From Saprospiraceae bacterium (GTDB lineage: Bacteria > Bacteroidota > Bacteroidia > Chitinophagales > Saprospiraceae), in NCBI GenBank assembly GCA_027488135.1, contig JAIYCH010000090.1:1-38063 (forward strand): a stretch of DNA of 38,063 nt. Direction: 5' to 3'. Positions 16,036-22,935 of the stretch are shown here, in pieces. How positions within the stretch are numbered: position 1 is the stretch's first letter; every line of letters begins with the position of its first letter. A program made the translations under genes and the position numbers. The notes beneath the pieces are model-generated. The model was not told the DNA's origin and searched no databases. It saw only the letters and a list, made by a program, of their open reading frames with translations.

Positions 16036-16782
16036 ATGCCAACCAAGTGGAATGAATGCGAATTGGTTTCTTCTAAAGAAATAGCGCCTCAAACGAGACT
16101 TTTCACTATCAAATTATTGGGTGACGACGTTTTTTCATTTAAAGCAGGTCAATTTATTACTTTCGACCTTCCTGTGCACGAAAAAAGACTTTACCGATGG
16201 AAAAGCTATTCTTTAGCTAATGCACCCGATAACACGAACCTTTTTGAACTATGCATTGTAAAAAATGAAGGAGGATTGGGTACTACCTATCTGTTTGATC
16301 AGATTATACCAGGAGATAAACTGACATTCAAAGGGCCTGAAGGTAGCTTCATTTTACCTGAATATAAGCCTGAAACCCTCTGTTTTATTTGTACGGGAAC
16401 AGGCATTGCACCCTTCAGAAGTATGCTGTGGGATATTTGTCAGCATCCTATAAATGCAACAGCCATCCGGGTTATATTTGGCACAAGAAAAATGGAAAAT
16501 GTTCTTTTTTTAGATGAATGGCGGGAGTTAATTAAATTATTACCTGATTTTCAATTACATATAGCTCTCTCAAGAGATGAAGAATTGCCTCTTAACAAAG
16601 AAAAGAATATTTTTTTCTATAAAGGATATGTTCACCAAATTTATCAACATCAAAAATTATTTGATTCGAAGGAACCTATTTTTTATCTTTGCGGGTGGCG
16701 AAATATGATTGATGAGGCACAAAAAAACCTATTGAACCTTGGTTTTCCATCTTCCCATATTCAAACTGAACTATATGGCTGA
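16036..16782 (+). CDS. Ferredoxin/flavodoxin-NADP reductase-like flavoprotein
   Basis: A 248-residue enzyme of the FNR superfamily. It has an FAD-binding domain with RWKSYSLANAP (RxYS motif, about residues 52-62) and the GGLGTTYL loop. An NAD(P)-binding domain follows, with CTGTGIAPFRSML and a C-terminal FYLCGWRNMIDEA. It should move electrons between NAD(P)H and a ferredoxin, flavodoxin or flavin. It begins five bases after the GHMP kinase, so it is probably in the same transcript. The link to isoprenoid synthesis is not obvious; supplying electrons to Fe-S proteins together with the downstream Nfu gene is an alternative (inference). Confidence 0.88.
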   Translation: MPTKWNECELVSSKEIAPQTRLFTIKLLGDDVFSFKAGQFITFDLPVHEKRLYRWKSYSLANAPDNTNLFELCIVKNEGGLGTTYLFDQIIPGDKLTFKGPEGSFILPEYKPETLCFICTGTGIAPFRSMLWDICQHPINATAIRVIFGTRKMENVLFLDEWRELIKLLPDFQLHIALSRDEELPLNKEKNIFFYKGYVHQIYQHQKLFDSKEPIFYLCGWRNMIDEAQKNLLNLGFPSSHIQTELYG

Positions 16783-16844
16783 TGGGAAAATAAAACTATT
16801 TTATTAAGAACGTGTTTTTACCTAAAACCAACCATTTTATCAAC

Positions 16845-17459
16845 ATGGAAAATACTACACCACAGAGTCCGGTTCTGATATATACGGAGCAAACGCCGAA
16901 TCCGGAAACATTGAAATTCGTAACTAACAGAATGCTTTATAAAGGTACTGCTGACTTTAAAGAAGTCAATGCAGCCATTGAATGGTCTCCATTAGCTAAC
17001 GAATTATTTCAATTTCCTTATGTTAAAGGAGTTTATATATGTAATAATTTCGTGACTATTTCAAAGGAGTTCAACTACGCCTGGGAAACTATTCTACTTC
17101 CTTTAAAAGAGTTTATAAAAGAATATGTTGCTAATGGATCTGAAATTATCAGTGAAGGTTATGCCGAGGCCATGTTAGCTTTTGAAGCTGAAAATAATAA
17201 ACATGAAGTTCATTCAGGCGAGCAAAGTGAAACGGTAAAGAAGATAAAAGAGCTTATTGATACTTATGTTAAGCCTGCTGTTGAAATGGACGGTGGAAAC
17301 ATTGAGTTCAAAAGTTTTTCGGAAGGAATCGTCACAGTTACCTTACAAGGTAGTTGTAGCGGTTGTCCAAGTAGCACCGTTACCCTCAAATCAGGGATAG
17401 AAGGCATGTTAAAACGCATGGTTCCTGAAGTGACCGAAGTGGTTTCAGAAATGGGATAA
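16845..17459 (+). CDS. Nfu-type Fe-S cluster scaffold/carrier
   Basis: With the start at 16845 this is a 204-residue protein. An Nfu N-terminal domain (starting near YTEQTPNPETLKFVT) occupies about residues 8-95. A NifU-like C-terminal domain (about 125-200) carries the cluster-binding CxxC in GSCSGCPSSTVTLK. Nfu proteins bind a 4Fe-4S cluster and deliver it to target enzymes. An in-frame ATG at 16812 would add 11 residues not typical of the family, so I prefer 16845. It ends with a clear terminator 15 bases downstream, which probably closes the whole fni-to-nfu stretch. Confidence 0.92.
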   Translation: MENTTPQSPVLIYTEQTPNPETLKFVTNRMLYKGTADFKEVNAAIEWSPLANELFQFPYVKGVYICNNFVTISKEFNYAWETILLPLKEFIKEYVANGSEIISEGYAEAMLAFEAENNKHEVHSGEQSETVKKIKELIDTYVKPAVEMDGGNIEFKSFSEGIVTVTLQGSCSGCPSSTVTLKSGIEGMLKRMVPEVTEVVSEMG

Positions 17460-17473
17460 GATTAAATGAAAGG

Positions 17474-17500
17474 GGCTATCTAAAAAGATAGCCTATTTTT
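17474..17500 (+). terminator. Rho-independent terminator after the Nfu gene
   Basis: GGCTATCT (17474-17481) pairs perfectly with AGATAGCC (17486-17493) around an AAAA loop and is followed by TATTTTTTAT. It lies 14 bases after the Nfu stop. Confidence 0.85.
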
Positions 17501-17540
17501 TATGTTACTTTATACGTATTCATAGGTCTAATCAGTCTGA

Positions 17541-17573
17541 ACATGCGACTCCTCCGGGGTCGATTTTCACAAT
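17541..17573 (+). repeat. Direct repeat A, copy 1
   Basis: A 33-base GC-rich unit starting ACATGCGACTCCTCCGGGG. It recurs at 17713-17745 with only two differences (unit positions 10 and 28), both T/C exchanges. It also forms the left arm of an imperfect palindrome with 17577-17600. Confidence 0.85.
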
Positions 17574-17576
17574 ATC

Positions 17577-17600
17577 CTGATCCCGGAGGGGGTCACATGT
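17577..17600 (-). repeat. Inverted copy of repeat A
   Basis: Read on the minus strand this gives ACATGTGACCCCCTCCGGGA, a diverged copy of the start of repeat A. Together with 17541-17564 it can form a hairpin with arms of about 24 bases and a short AT-rich loop. Confidence 0.7.
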
Positions 17601-17610
17601 TTCTTGCTAT

Positions 17611-17700
17611 TTGGTCCCTGGCGGCACAAAATGTTTCATTGTACCCTTTGACCCCTGGCGGGATAAAATGTTTCATTATACCCTTTTGGTCCCTGGCGGA
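17611..17700 (+). repeat. Tandem repeat B, two full units and one truncated unit
   Basis: Units at 17611-17647 (37 bases) and 17648-17685 (38 bases) share the TGG(T/C)CCCTGGCGG-type start and an AAAATGTTTCATT core. A third copy at 17686-17700 keeps only the first 15 bases. The units are not spaced like a CRISPR array. Confidence 0.8.
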
Positions 17701-17712
17701 ATAATCCAATAA

Positions 17713-17745
17713 ACATGCGACCCCTCCGGGGTCGATTTTTACAAT
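17713..17745 (+). repeat. Direct repeat A, copy 2
   Basis: 31 of 33 bases are identical to 17541-17573. The two copies enclose the tandem repeat B block. Confidence 0.85.
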
Positions 17746-17830
17746 TATGCCCCTTGCGGCAAAAATTCCCCAATAATAAATGTGTGAACGGTTTGTGCCG
17801 TGAATTGGGAAATCTATCTGTATCATAAAT

Positions 17831-17849
17831 GGGCGAATGCAATTCGCCC
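17831..17849. repeat. Short perfect palindrome, GGGCGAAT/ATTCGCCC
   Basis: GGGCGAAT (17831-17838) and ATTCGCCC (17842-17849) are separated by GCA. There is no T tract after it (CTACTATCC follows), so it is not a standard terminator. From memory, similar GGGCGAAT...ATTCGCCCCTAC motifs are scattered between genes in many bacterial genomes; this needs a search. Confidence 0.7.
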
Positions 17850-18023
17850 CTACTATCCACTAATTAATTAGATTTCATATAGATATATATATAATTAATG
17901 AGATAAAAAAACTTTTATTTTAACGAAATATGTTTTTATATTTACCATCTTATTAGAATGTTAACCTCTCCAAAATCACTAGTAGTGTACCTATAAATAC
18001 ACTTAAATCACTGCATTGGAGAT

Positions 18024-20642
18024 ATGAGAATATTTATCACTTTCGTTTTTTTGTCCCTGTCCATCCTTGCAAAAAGTCAAGAAATCAGTCCGCAGAACTT
18101 AGTTGGTTCCGCCAAAAAAGAGGGCAAAACCTTTAGGTCTTATGCGTTATTCACTGAAGAGAATGGTTCGCTTCGACAATATGAAGGGGCGAATGAGGCT
18201 TTTTACGAGAAGAAATTTTTCTCTACTTCACCTGCACGGATAAGAAGATTACTGGATGACGCCCCAAAACAATTTACACTCATCCTTCCAGGGCTCAAGG
18301 AAAATCTATCTATTGAACTGGTTTCCATTGATTTATTAAGCAGCGATTTTCAAGTGATGCATGCATCAGGCGTGACTTTGGAGGAAAATGCAGATATTCA
18401 ACATTTCCGGGGAATAGTGGGAAAAACACCAGGATCTTTTGCCGCTGTAACCGTCAGTGAATCAGGCATTCAAGGATCAATTTTCACCAAAGAAACAGGA
18501 ATGCAGGTATTCGGACCTATGAAAGAAACGGAAGGAAATCAAAATGTTCCCCATATTTTATATCCTGCTGACGCATTTCCCACCAAGGAAAAATTAACCT
18601 GTTTAACCCCAGATGACACCAGACCATATAACTCGCAGGAATTAGGTGCCAATGCGACCTTAAGAACTGGTCCTAAATGTGTTAACGTATATTTAGAGGT
18701 TGATAACGATATATTTACAGACAAAGGGGGTACTACCAATACGACGGCATTCATGACCGGATGGTTCAATCAGGTGGCAACCTTGTATGCCAATGAAAAC
18801 ATAAATCTAAGGCTAAGTGGATTATTTCTTTGGGATGTACCAAGTCCATATACAGGAAGTGATTACAATATGCTTACCCAGTTTGGTGCGCAAAGACAGA
18901 CTATTAAAGGTGATATTGGACAATTGGTTTCTTACAAAGGCAGGGGCGGTATAGCTTGGTTAAATGGGGTTTGCTCCTCATCCACTCGATTTAAATTAAG
19001 TTTTGGCAGTGCCCTGAAATCATTTCAAAATGTGCCCGCATTTTCATGGAATGTGATGGTTATGGCGCATGAATTAGGGCACATTCTAGGTTCTCAACAT
19101 ACACATGCCTGTGTATGGAACGGAAATAGTACTGCTTTAGATGGATGTGCCGGAGCTACCGAAGGCGGTTGTGCGCTCCCTCCACTTCCTCCAAATGGAG
19201 GAACTATCATGTCTTACTGCCATAATACTTCTGTTGGAACAAAATTTGGCAATGGATTTGGTGAACAACCAGGAAATGTGATCAGAAATCGTATTGCTTC
19301 AGCAACCTGTTTACAAACCTGTCCCCCTATTGATAATTCAGGAACAGGAACTGGTTCTGGGACAGGAACGGGAACGGGAACGGGAACAGGCGGTGGTTCG
19401 TCCAGCGGAAATGGAACGGGAACAGGAACAGGTTCAGGGACGGTTGACTCCTGCCGGATAATTAAATTAGAGTTAACGCTCGATTTATTTGGTACTGAAA
19501 CTACCTGGCAATTAAGGGACAGTGCTCAAGTGGTCAGACTCTCTGGTGGCCCCTATTTAAATAAAAGAAACGGACAGAAGGTAAATGCTCAACTCTGCCT
19601 TATGCCCGGTTGTTATGCACTACAAATTTTAGATAATGGCGGTGATGGATTATGTTGCAGTTTCGGTAATGGTGGATTTATAATTTCAAATGCAAAAGAT
19701 TCAGTCCTTTCCAGATCTGGAATTTTTACAAATAACACCACCCTTAATTTTTGTATTCCAAAATCAGTTTCAGGAGGTAGTGGTTCGGGAAGTGGTGGTG
19801 GAAACGGAAGTAGTGGAGGTGGAAACGGAAGTGGCTCGGGAAGTGGAACAGGTTCTGGCTCAGGTAGCGGATCAGGTACACCTGATTCGACCTGTTTATT
19901 CTTAGATTTGATAAAAAATAAAGTGGTAACCTTCGCAGGCACTCAAGATTTAGGTACCGTTGAGGTCATAGAAAATGGAAAAGGGGTTCATTTGAAAGGT
20001 AACGCATGGAAAAAAATTATTGGAAATTATGTAGTTACCGCTAATACCATCGTCGATTTTGAGTATAAGAGTAATCTGGCGCCAGAAATCATAGGCATTG
20101 GCTTTGATAATGACGAAGAAATTAGCGCAAATTTTAGTTTTCAAGTAGGCGGGTACCAACGCTGGGGTATTCAAAATTACCGATCTTTTAATAATCTTTC
20201 TACTTGGCAAAAGATATCCATCCCCGTTGGGAAATTTTATACGGGAACCTTCTCCAGATTTGTCTTTATTTGTGATGAGGACAAATTTAGTCCTCCAGGA
20301 GAAGCTCTTTACCGAAATATTCGCATTCATCAAGGCAATTGCCCGGCTGCTTTAACCAACAAACCAACCTCGGAGGAAGAAACGGGTCCGAAGGAAATTA
20401 AGGTGTTTCCCAATCCAGGAAACGGAAATTTTACCCTTCAGTTAAATGGGAGTTTCGAACAAGAAATCTTCCTAAGTCTTTATTCTGCCATAGGAAATAA
20501 AGTAATGGATCAGATTATTTCAAAAAGTGATCAGCAACTAGTGACACTTATTTCGCCAAATCTAACACCTGGTGTTTATTTTTATCATTGGCGGTCGGGT
20601 GATAAAACAGGCAAAGGGAAGTTGGATGTCATCTCAAATTAG
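18024..20642 (+). CDS. Secreted reprolysin-like zinc metalloprotease with Gly-rich linkers and T9SS type A sorting domain
   Basis: An 872-residue protein. It has a signal peptide (about residues 1-18), a propeptide-like region to about 205, then an M12B-like metalloprotease domain. The zinc site HELGHILGSQH has His349, Glu350, His353, Gly356 and His359, and the Met-turn is GTIMSYC (Met396). A Gly-Thr/Ser linker (about 439-475) leads to a beta domain rich in Cys and Gly (GDGLCCSFGNGGF). A second Gly-Ser linker (about 582-622) leads to a beta-sandwich-like domain containing IIGIGFDND and YRNIRIHQG. The last 85 or so residues (FPNPGNGNFTLQLNG to the end) are a T9SS type A sorting domain, so the protein should be exported across the outer membrane and anchored or released. 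Linker DNA is hexanucleotide-repetitive. The ATG at 18024 follows TTGGAGAT. Confidence 0.9.
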   Translation: MRIFITFVFLSLSILAKSQEISPQNLVGSAKKEGKTFRSYALFTEENGSLRQYEGANEAFYEKKFFSTSPARIRRLLDDAPKQFTLILPGLKENLSIELVSIDLLSSDFQVMHASGVTLEENADIQHFRGIVGKTPGSFAAVTVSESGIQGSIFTKETGMQVFGPMKETEGNQNVPHILYPADAFPTKEKLTCLTPDDTRPYNSQELGANATLRTGPKCVNVYLEVDNDIFTDKGGTTNTTAFMTGWFNQVATLYANENINLRLSGLFLWDVPSPYTGSDYNMLTQFGAQRQTIKGDIGQLVSYKGRGGIAWLNGVCSSSTRFKLSFGSALKSFQNVPAFSWNVMVMAHELGHILGSQHTHACVWNGNSTALDGCAGATEGGCALPPLPPNGGTIMSYCHNTSVGTKFGNGFGEQPGNVIRNRIASATCLQTCPPIDNSGTGTGSGTGTGTGTGTGGGSSSGNGTGTGTGSGTVDSCRIIKLELTLDLFGTETTWQLRDSAQVVRLSGGPYLNKRNGQKVNAQLCLMPGCYALQILDNGGDGLCCSFGNGGFIISNAKDSVLSRSGIFTNNTTLNFCIPKSVSGGSGSGSGGGNGSSGGGNGSGSGSGTGSGSGSGSGTPDSTCLFLDLIKNKVVTFAGTQDLGTVEVIENGKGVHLKGNAWKKIIGNYVVTANTIVDFEYKSNLAPEIIGIGFDNDEEISANFSFQVGGYQRWGIQNYRSFNNLSTWQKISIPVGKFYTGTFSRFVFICDEDKFSPPGEALYRNIRIHQGNCPAALTNKPTSEEETGPKEIKVFPNPGNGNFTLQLNGSFEQEIFLSLYSAIGNKVMDQIISKSDQQLVTLISPNLTPGVYFYHWRSGDKTGKGKLDVISN
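19337..19439 (+). repeat. GGAACG/GGAACA hexanucleotide repeats encoding a Gly-Thr linker
   Basis: An imperfect in-frame hexamer array within the metalloprotease gene, giving Gly-Thr and Gly-Ser dipeptides. It includes four GGG tracts (19359-19361, 19370-19372, 19376-19378, 19382-19384), so it has G-quadruplex potential on the coding strand. Confidence 0.8.
19766..19882 (+). repeat. Gly-Ser coding repeats, second linker
   Basis: Imperfect hexamer and nonamer repeats (GGAAGTGG, GGCTCAGG types) in the same reading frame encode the second linker, mainly Gly, Ser and Asn. The unit sequence differs from that of the first linker. Confidence 0.75.
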
Positions 20643-20662
20643 TATATTTGAAAAAAGATAAA

Positions 20663-20992
20663 ATGTACATTTCCATTACCGGACTAAAACCCAAAGGACT
20701 TTGGGGACTTATTAAATTCTGGACTTTAGCCGTTCCAACTTTTCGTGAGGCTCAGAAAGCAAAAGGAAATATGCATTGCACTGTAAAACGCATTGAGGGA
20801 TATCAATGCACGGTTACAGCATGGGAAAACAGGGATTTGATGTTAACCTTTATGAGAAATGGAACTCACCTTACAGCCATGAAATCATTTCATAAAATAG
20901 CCACAGGAAAAACGTATGGCTTTGAATCTGATAAAATTCCTTCTTGGGGCGAAGCATTTGAACTTCTAAAGACAAAAGGCATCACCTATTAA
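20663..20992 (+). CDS. Small conserved protein resembling DUF3291 / CrtA-like monooxygenase fold
   Basis: With the ATG at 20663 this is 109 residues; a TTG at 20648 would add five. The sequence (MYISITGLKPKGLWGLIKF start, VTAWENRDLM, SFHKIATGKTYGFE) resembles small dimeric alpha-beta-barrel proteins annotated DUF3291 or likened to spheroidene monooxygenase and antibiotic-biosynthesis monooxygenases. No cofactor site is evident, and the substrate is unknown. It starts 20 bases after the metalloprotease stop and could share its transcript. A strong two-way terminator lies downstream. Confidence 0.7.
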   Translation: MYISITGLKPKGLWGLIKFWTLAVPTFREAQKAKGNMHCTVKRIEGYQCTVTAWENRDLMLTFMRNGTHLTAMKSFHKIATGKTYGFESDKIPSWGEAFELLKTKGITY

Positions 20993-21047
20993 AATCAACC
21001 CTTTCTTAATTATTATAATGGATATTTTTAAGCGTTTTGCCAACATA

Positions 21048-21090
21048 AAAAAGAAAATGGTCACCAGTTAGAGGCGACCATTTTCTTTTT
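21048..21090. terminator. Bidirectional rho-independent terminator
   Basis: AAAAAGAAAATGGTC (21048-21062) pairs perfectly over 15 bases with GACCATTTTCTTTTT (21076-21090) around a 13-base loop. Both arms end in A or T runs, so it can work for the plus-strand gene ending at 20992 and for the minus-strand subtilase ending at 21114. Confidence 0.85.
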
Positions 21091-21113
21091 ACATAATATA
21101 AATAGAAGATGAA

Positions 21114-22784
21114 TTAAGGAACCACCACCTTTTTTGCAGGTAAATCCTTAACCATTATTGTTCTTTTTGAAGTTGTCTTCTTTCCAGGCGTTACTAAAGC
21201 CATTTCGAAAGCCTTTTCAATATTTAGAATTCCGCCAGACACTGAAAGAGAAGAAAACGGGATTTTTTCATCGTCGGTACCAGGCTTTACAACCATTTGA
21301 TTTTGTTTAACGGCTGACTCCATTAGTATAGATTTTATCTGCACCACAGTCAAGTCAGGAAAATAGGAACGTAGAAGTGCGGCTGCCCCGGCCACCATAG
21401 GAGCTGCCATACTGGTTCCCGGATAGCTATCGTATTTGGAACCTACCACCGTTGAATAAATATCTACCCCAGGAGAAAATAAATCGACTCTTTTTCCACT
21501 ATAATTAGAAAAATCAGCAGCTATTTTTTCATTACCCTCCCAATTTAAAGCACCCACTTCCAGCCAGTTAGGAGCAAATTTAGGCCCGAATAATCCTTTT
21601 TTACTAAATTCATCATTAGGATAATTATTGGTTCCGTTGTTTTCGCTTCCATCATTTCCCGCAGCATGTACTAATAAAACATCTTTTTTTACTGCATATT
21701 TAATAGCTTCATCCACAGTCTTTTTATTAGGAGAATACCCTTTACCAAAACTCATATTAATGACTTTTGCACCATTATCCACAGCATATCTTATAGCATT
21801 AGCAACGTCCTTATCTCTTTCATCTCCATCGGGAACTGTTCTTACTGACATGATACGAACATTATCAGCTATGCCATCCATACCAATATCATTTCCTCTA
21901 ACAGCTCCAATGATACCTGCAACATGAGTGCCATGGTTAGCGTCAGGGCCTCTAACATCATTATTTCCGTAATATTTTTCAGTTACATCAGTGTAATTAT
22001 CACCCACTAAAATGCGTGGATCAAAATCGGGATTGTAGTTATAATTCAAACGTTCATCAAAATAGTCATAAGCTTCATTCAATTGATCAATAAACCCTTC
22101 AAACGAAGCACCTTGACCCATTTGTGCTTTCAAAATCTGTACCAGTCTTGCTAACATTTGATCAGGACCCGGTTGAACCTTTTCTAAATCGTCAAGGGAT
22201 ATGCCCGTTTCTTTTCCTAATTGTTTCGTTACTTTAGCAACTGATTCTTTAAGAGCCTTATAGGTAGGCCAGGTTTCACTCAAAGATTTTCTTTCTCCGA
22301 GCACTTTTTCTTCTATTTCCTTGTACTCAGCATATCTTTTTTTATCTTTTGCAGACAAAGAACCAGGATCTGCCTTATCAAATTCCTTTTTGTAAGAGGC
22401 ATATAATCGGGTAATTTCAAGATTATCCCTATGGACATTTTCCCCTTTGGCATTACCAATAAAGTTCCAGCCATGAACATCGTCTATATATCCATTTTTA
22501 TCATTATCAATACCGTCACCAGCAACCTCACCTGGATTAATCCACATGACAGACTTTAAATCTTCATGTTCGTAATCAACACCAGAATCTATCACGGCAA
22601 CGACCACTGTTTCACCCTTTTTACCAGCCATGCTGCGCAATCTGCTATATAGAGATTCTGTACTTATTCCTGGAAAACCATCTTGTTTAGGGTCAAGATT
22701 AAACCAATTTTTAGGAGCCTGATCTTGGGCGTAAAGAAAGGTAAATCCAAGGCCTAAAAGAATAAGAAAAAAACGATTTAACAT
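21114..22784 (-). CDS. Exported subtilisin-family (S8) serine protease with a large insertion
   Basis: A 556-residue protein with a signal peptide (about residues 1-19, ending YAQ). The S8 catalytic triad is complete: Asp66 in AVIDSGVD, His284 in HGTHVAG and Ser458 in GTSMAAP; the oxyanion Asn is in HAAGNDGS. About 218 residues separate Asp66 and His284, far more than the usual few dozen. The insertion (about 110-275) is rich in Lys, Glu and Asp and looks largely helical. Bacteroidota have such subtilases, but the insert's role is unknown. No T9SS sorting domain is visible at the C-terminus (a basic, Val-rich tail), so a periplasmic or membrane-linked location is likely. It is divergent from the IgGFc-domain gene. 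Confidence 0.9.
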   Translation of the reverse strand: MLNRFFLILLGLGFTFLYAQDQAPKNWFNLDPKQDGFPGISTESLYSRLRSMAGKKGETVVVAVIDSGVDYEHEDLKSVMWINPGEVAGDGIDNDKNGYIDDVHGWNFIGNAKGENVHRDNLEITRLYASYKKEFDKADPGSLSAKDKKRYAEYKEIEEKVLGERKSLSETWPTYKALKESVAKVTKQLGKETGISLDDLEKVQPGPDQMLARLVQILKAQMGQGASFEGFIDQLNEAYDYFDERLNYNYNPDFDPRILVGDNYTDVTEKYYGNNDVRGPDANHGTHVAGIIGAVRGNDIGMDGIADNVRIMSVRTVPDGDERDKDVANAIRYAVDNGAKVINMSFGKGYSPNKKTVDEAIKYAVKKDVLLVHAAGNDGSENNGTNNYPNDEFSKKGLFGPKFAPNWLEVGALNWEGNEKIAADFSNYSGKRVDLFSPGVDIYSTVVGSKYDSYPGTSMAAPMVAGAAALLRSYFPDLTVVQIKSILMESAVKQNQMVVKPGTDDEKIPFSSLSVSGGILNIEKAFEMALVTPGKKTTSKRTIMVKDLPAKKVVVP

Positions 22785-22935
22785 ATTTTAATTGTTTTAT
22801 TTGAAAAAGTTTAACAAGATAATAGTTTAGAAGAAATAACGCTATTAATTTTAAAAGTATGATAAAAGGCGAATAAAAAAATTATTTTTTTAAACTTTTG
22901 TTAACTTTAATTATCTAACCATTTAAAAATCAACT

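Larger units (their letters stand above)
17501..18023. other. Gene-free interval with a repeat island and an AT-rich tail
   Basis: About 520 bases between the Nfu terminator and the metalloprotease. The first 350 bases carry repeats A and B and the palindrome described separately. The last 170 bases are very AT-rich (including TATATATATA near 17884) and must hold the metalloprotease promoter, though I see no good TTTG/TAnnTTTG pair. Minus-strand open frames here (17593-17826 and 17636-17860) are rich in the repeat translation and are not credible genes. Confidence 0.7.

Noticed and set aside
16789-16805. AT-only hairpin between the flavin reductase and Nfu genes
   Set aside because: The stem AATAAAA/TTTTATT is weak, with a three-base loop and no T tract, so it is unlikely to terminate transcription.
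17541-17745. CRISPR array
   Set aside because: The repeat copies are irregular in spacing, one is inverted, tandem units directly abut without spacers, and no cas gene is present.
17593-17860. Two minus-strand reading frames in the repeat island
   Set aside because: They are translations of repeats A and B, overlap each other in different frames and show no domain-like sequence.
19613-19942. Pro/Glu-rich minus-strand frame
   Set aside because: It is the reverse translation of the Gly-Ser linker repeats of the metalloprotease.
21018-21071. 17-residue frame (MDIFKRFANIKKKMVTS)
   Set aside because: It runs into the bidirectional terminator stem and has no support beyond being open.
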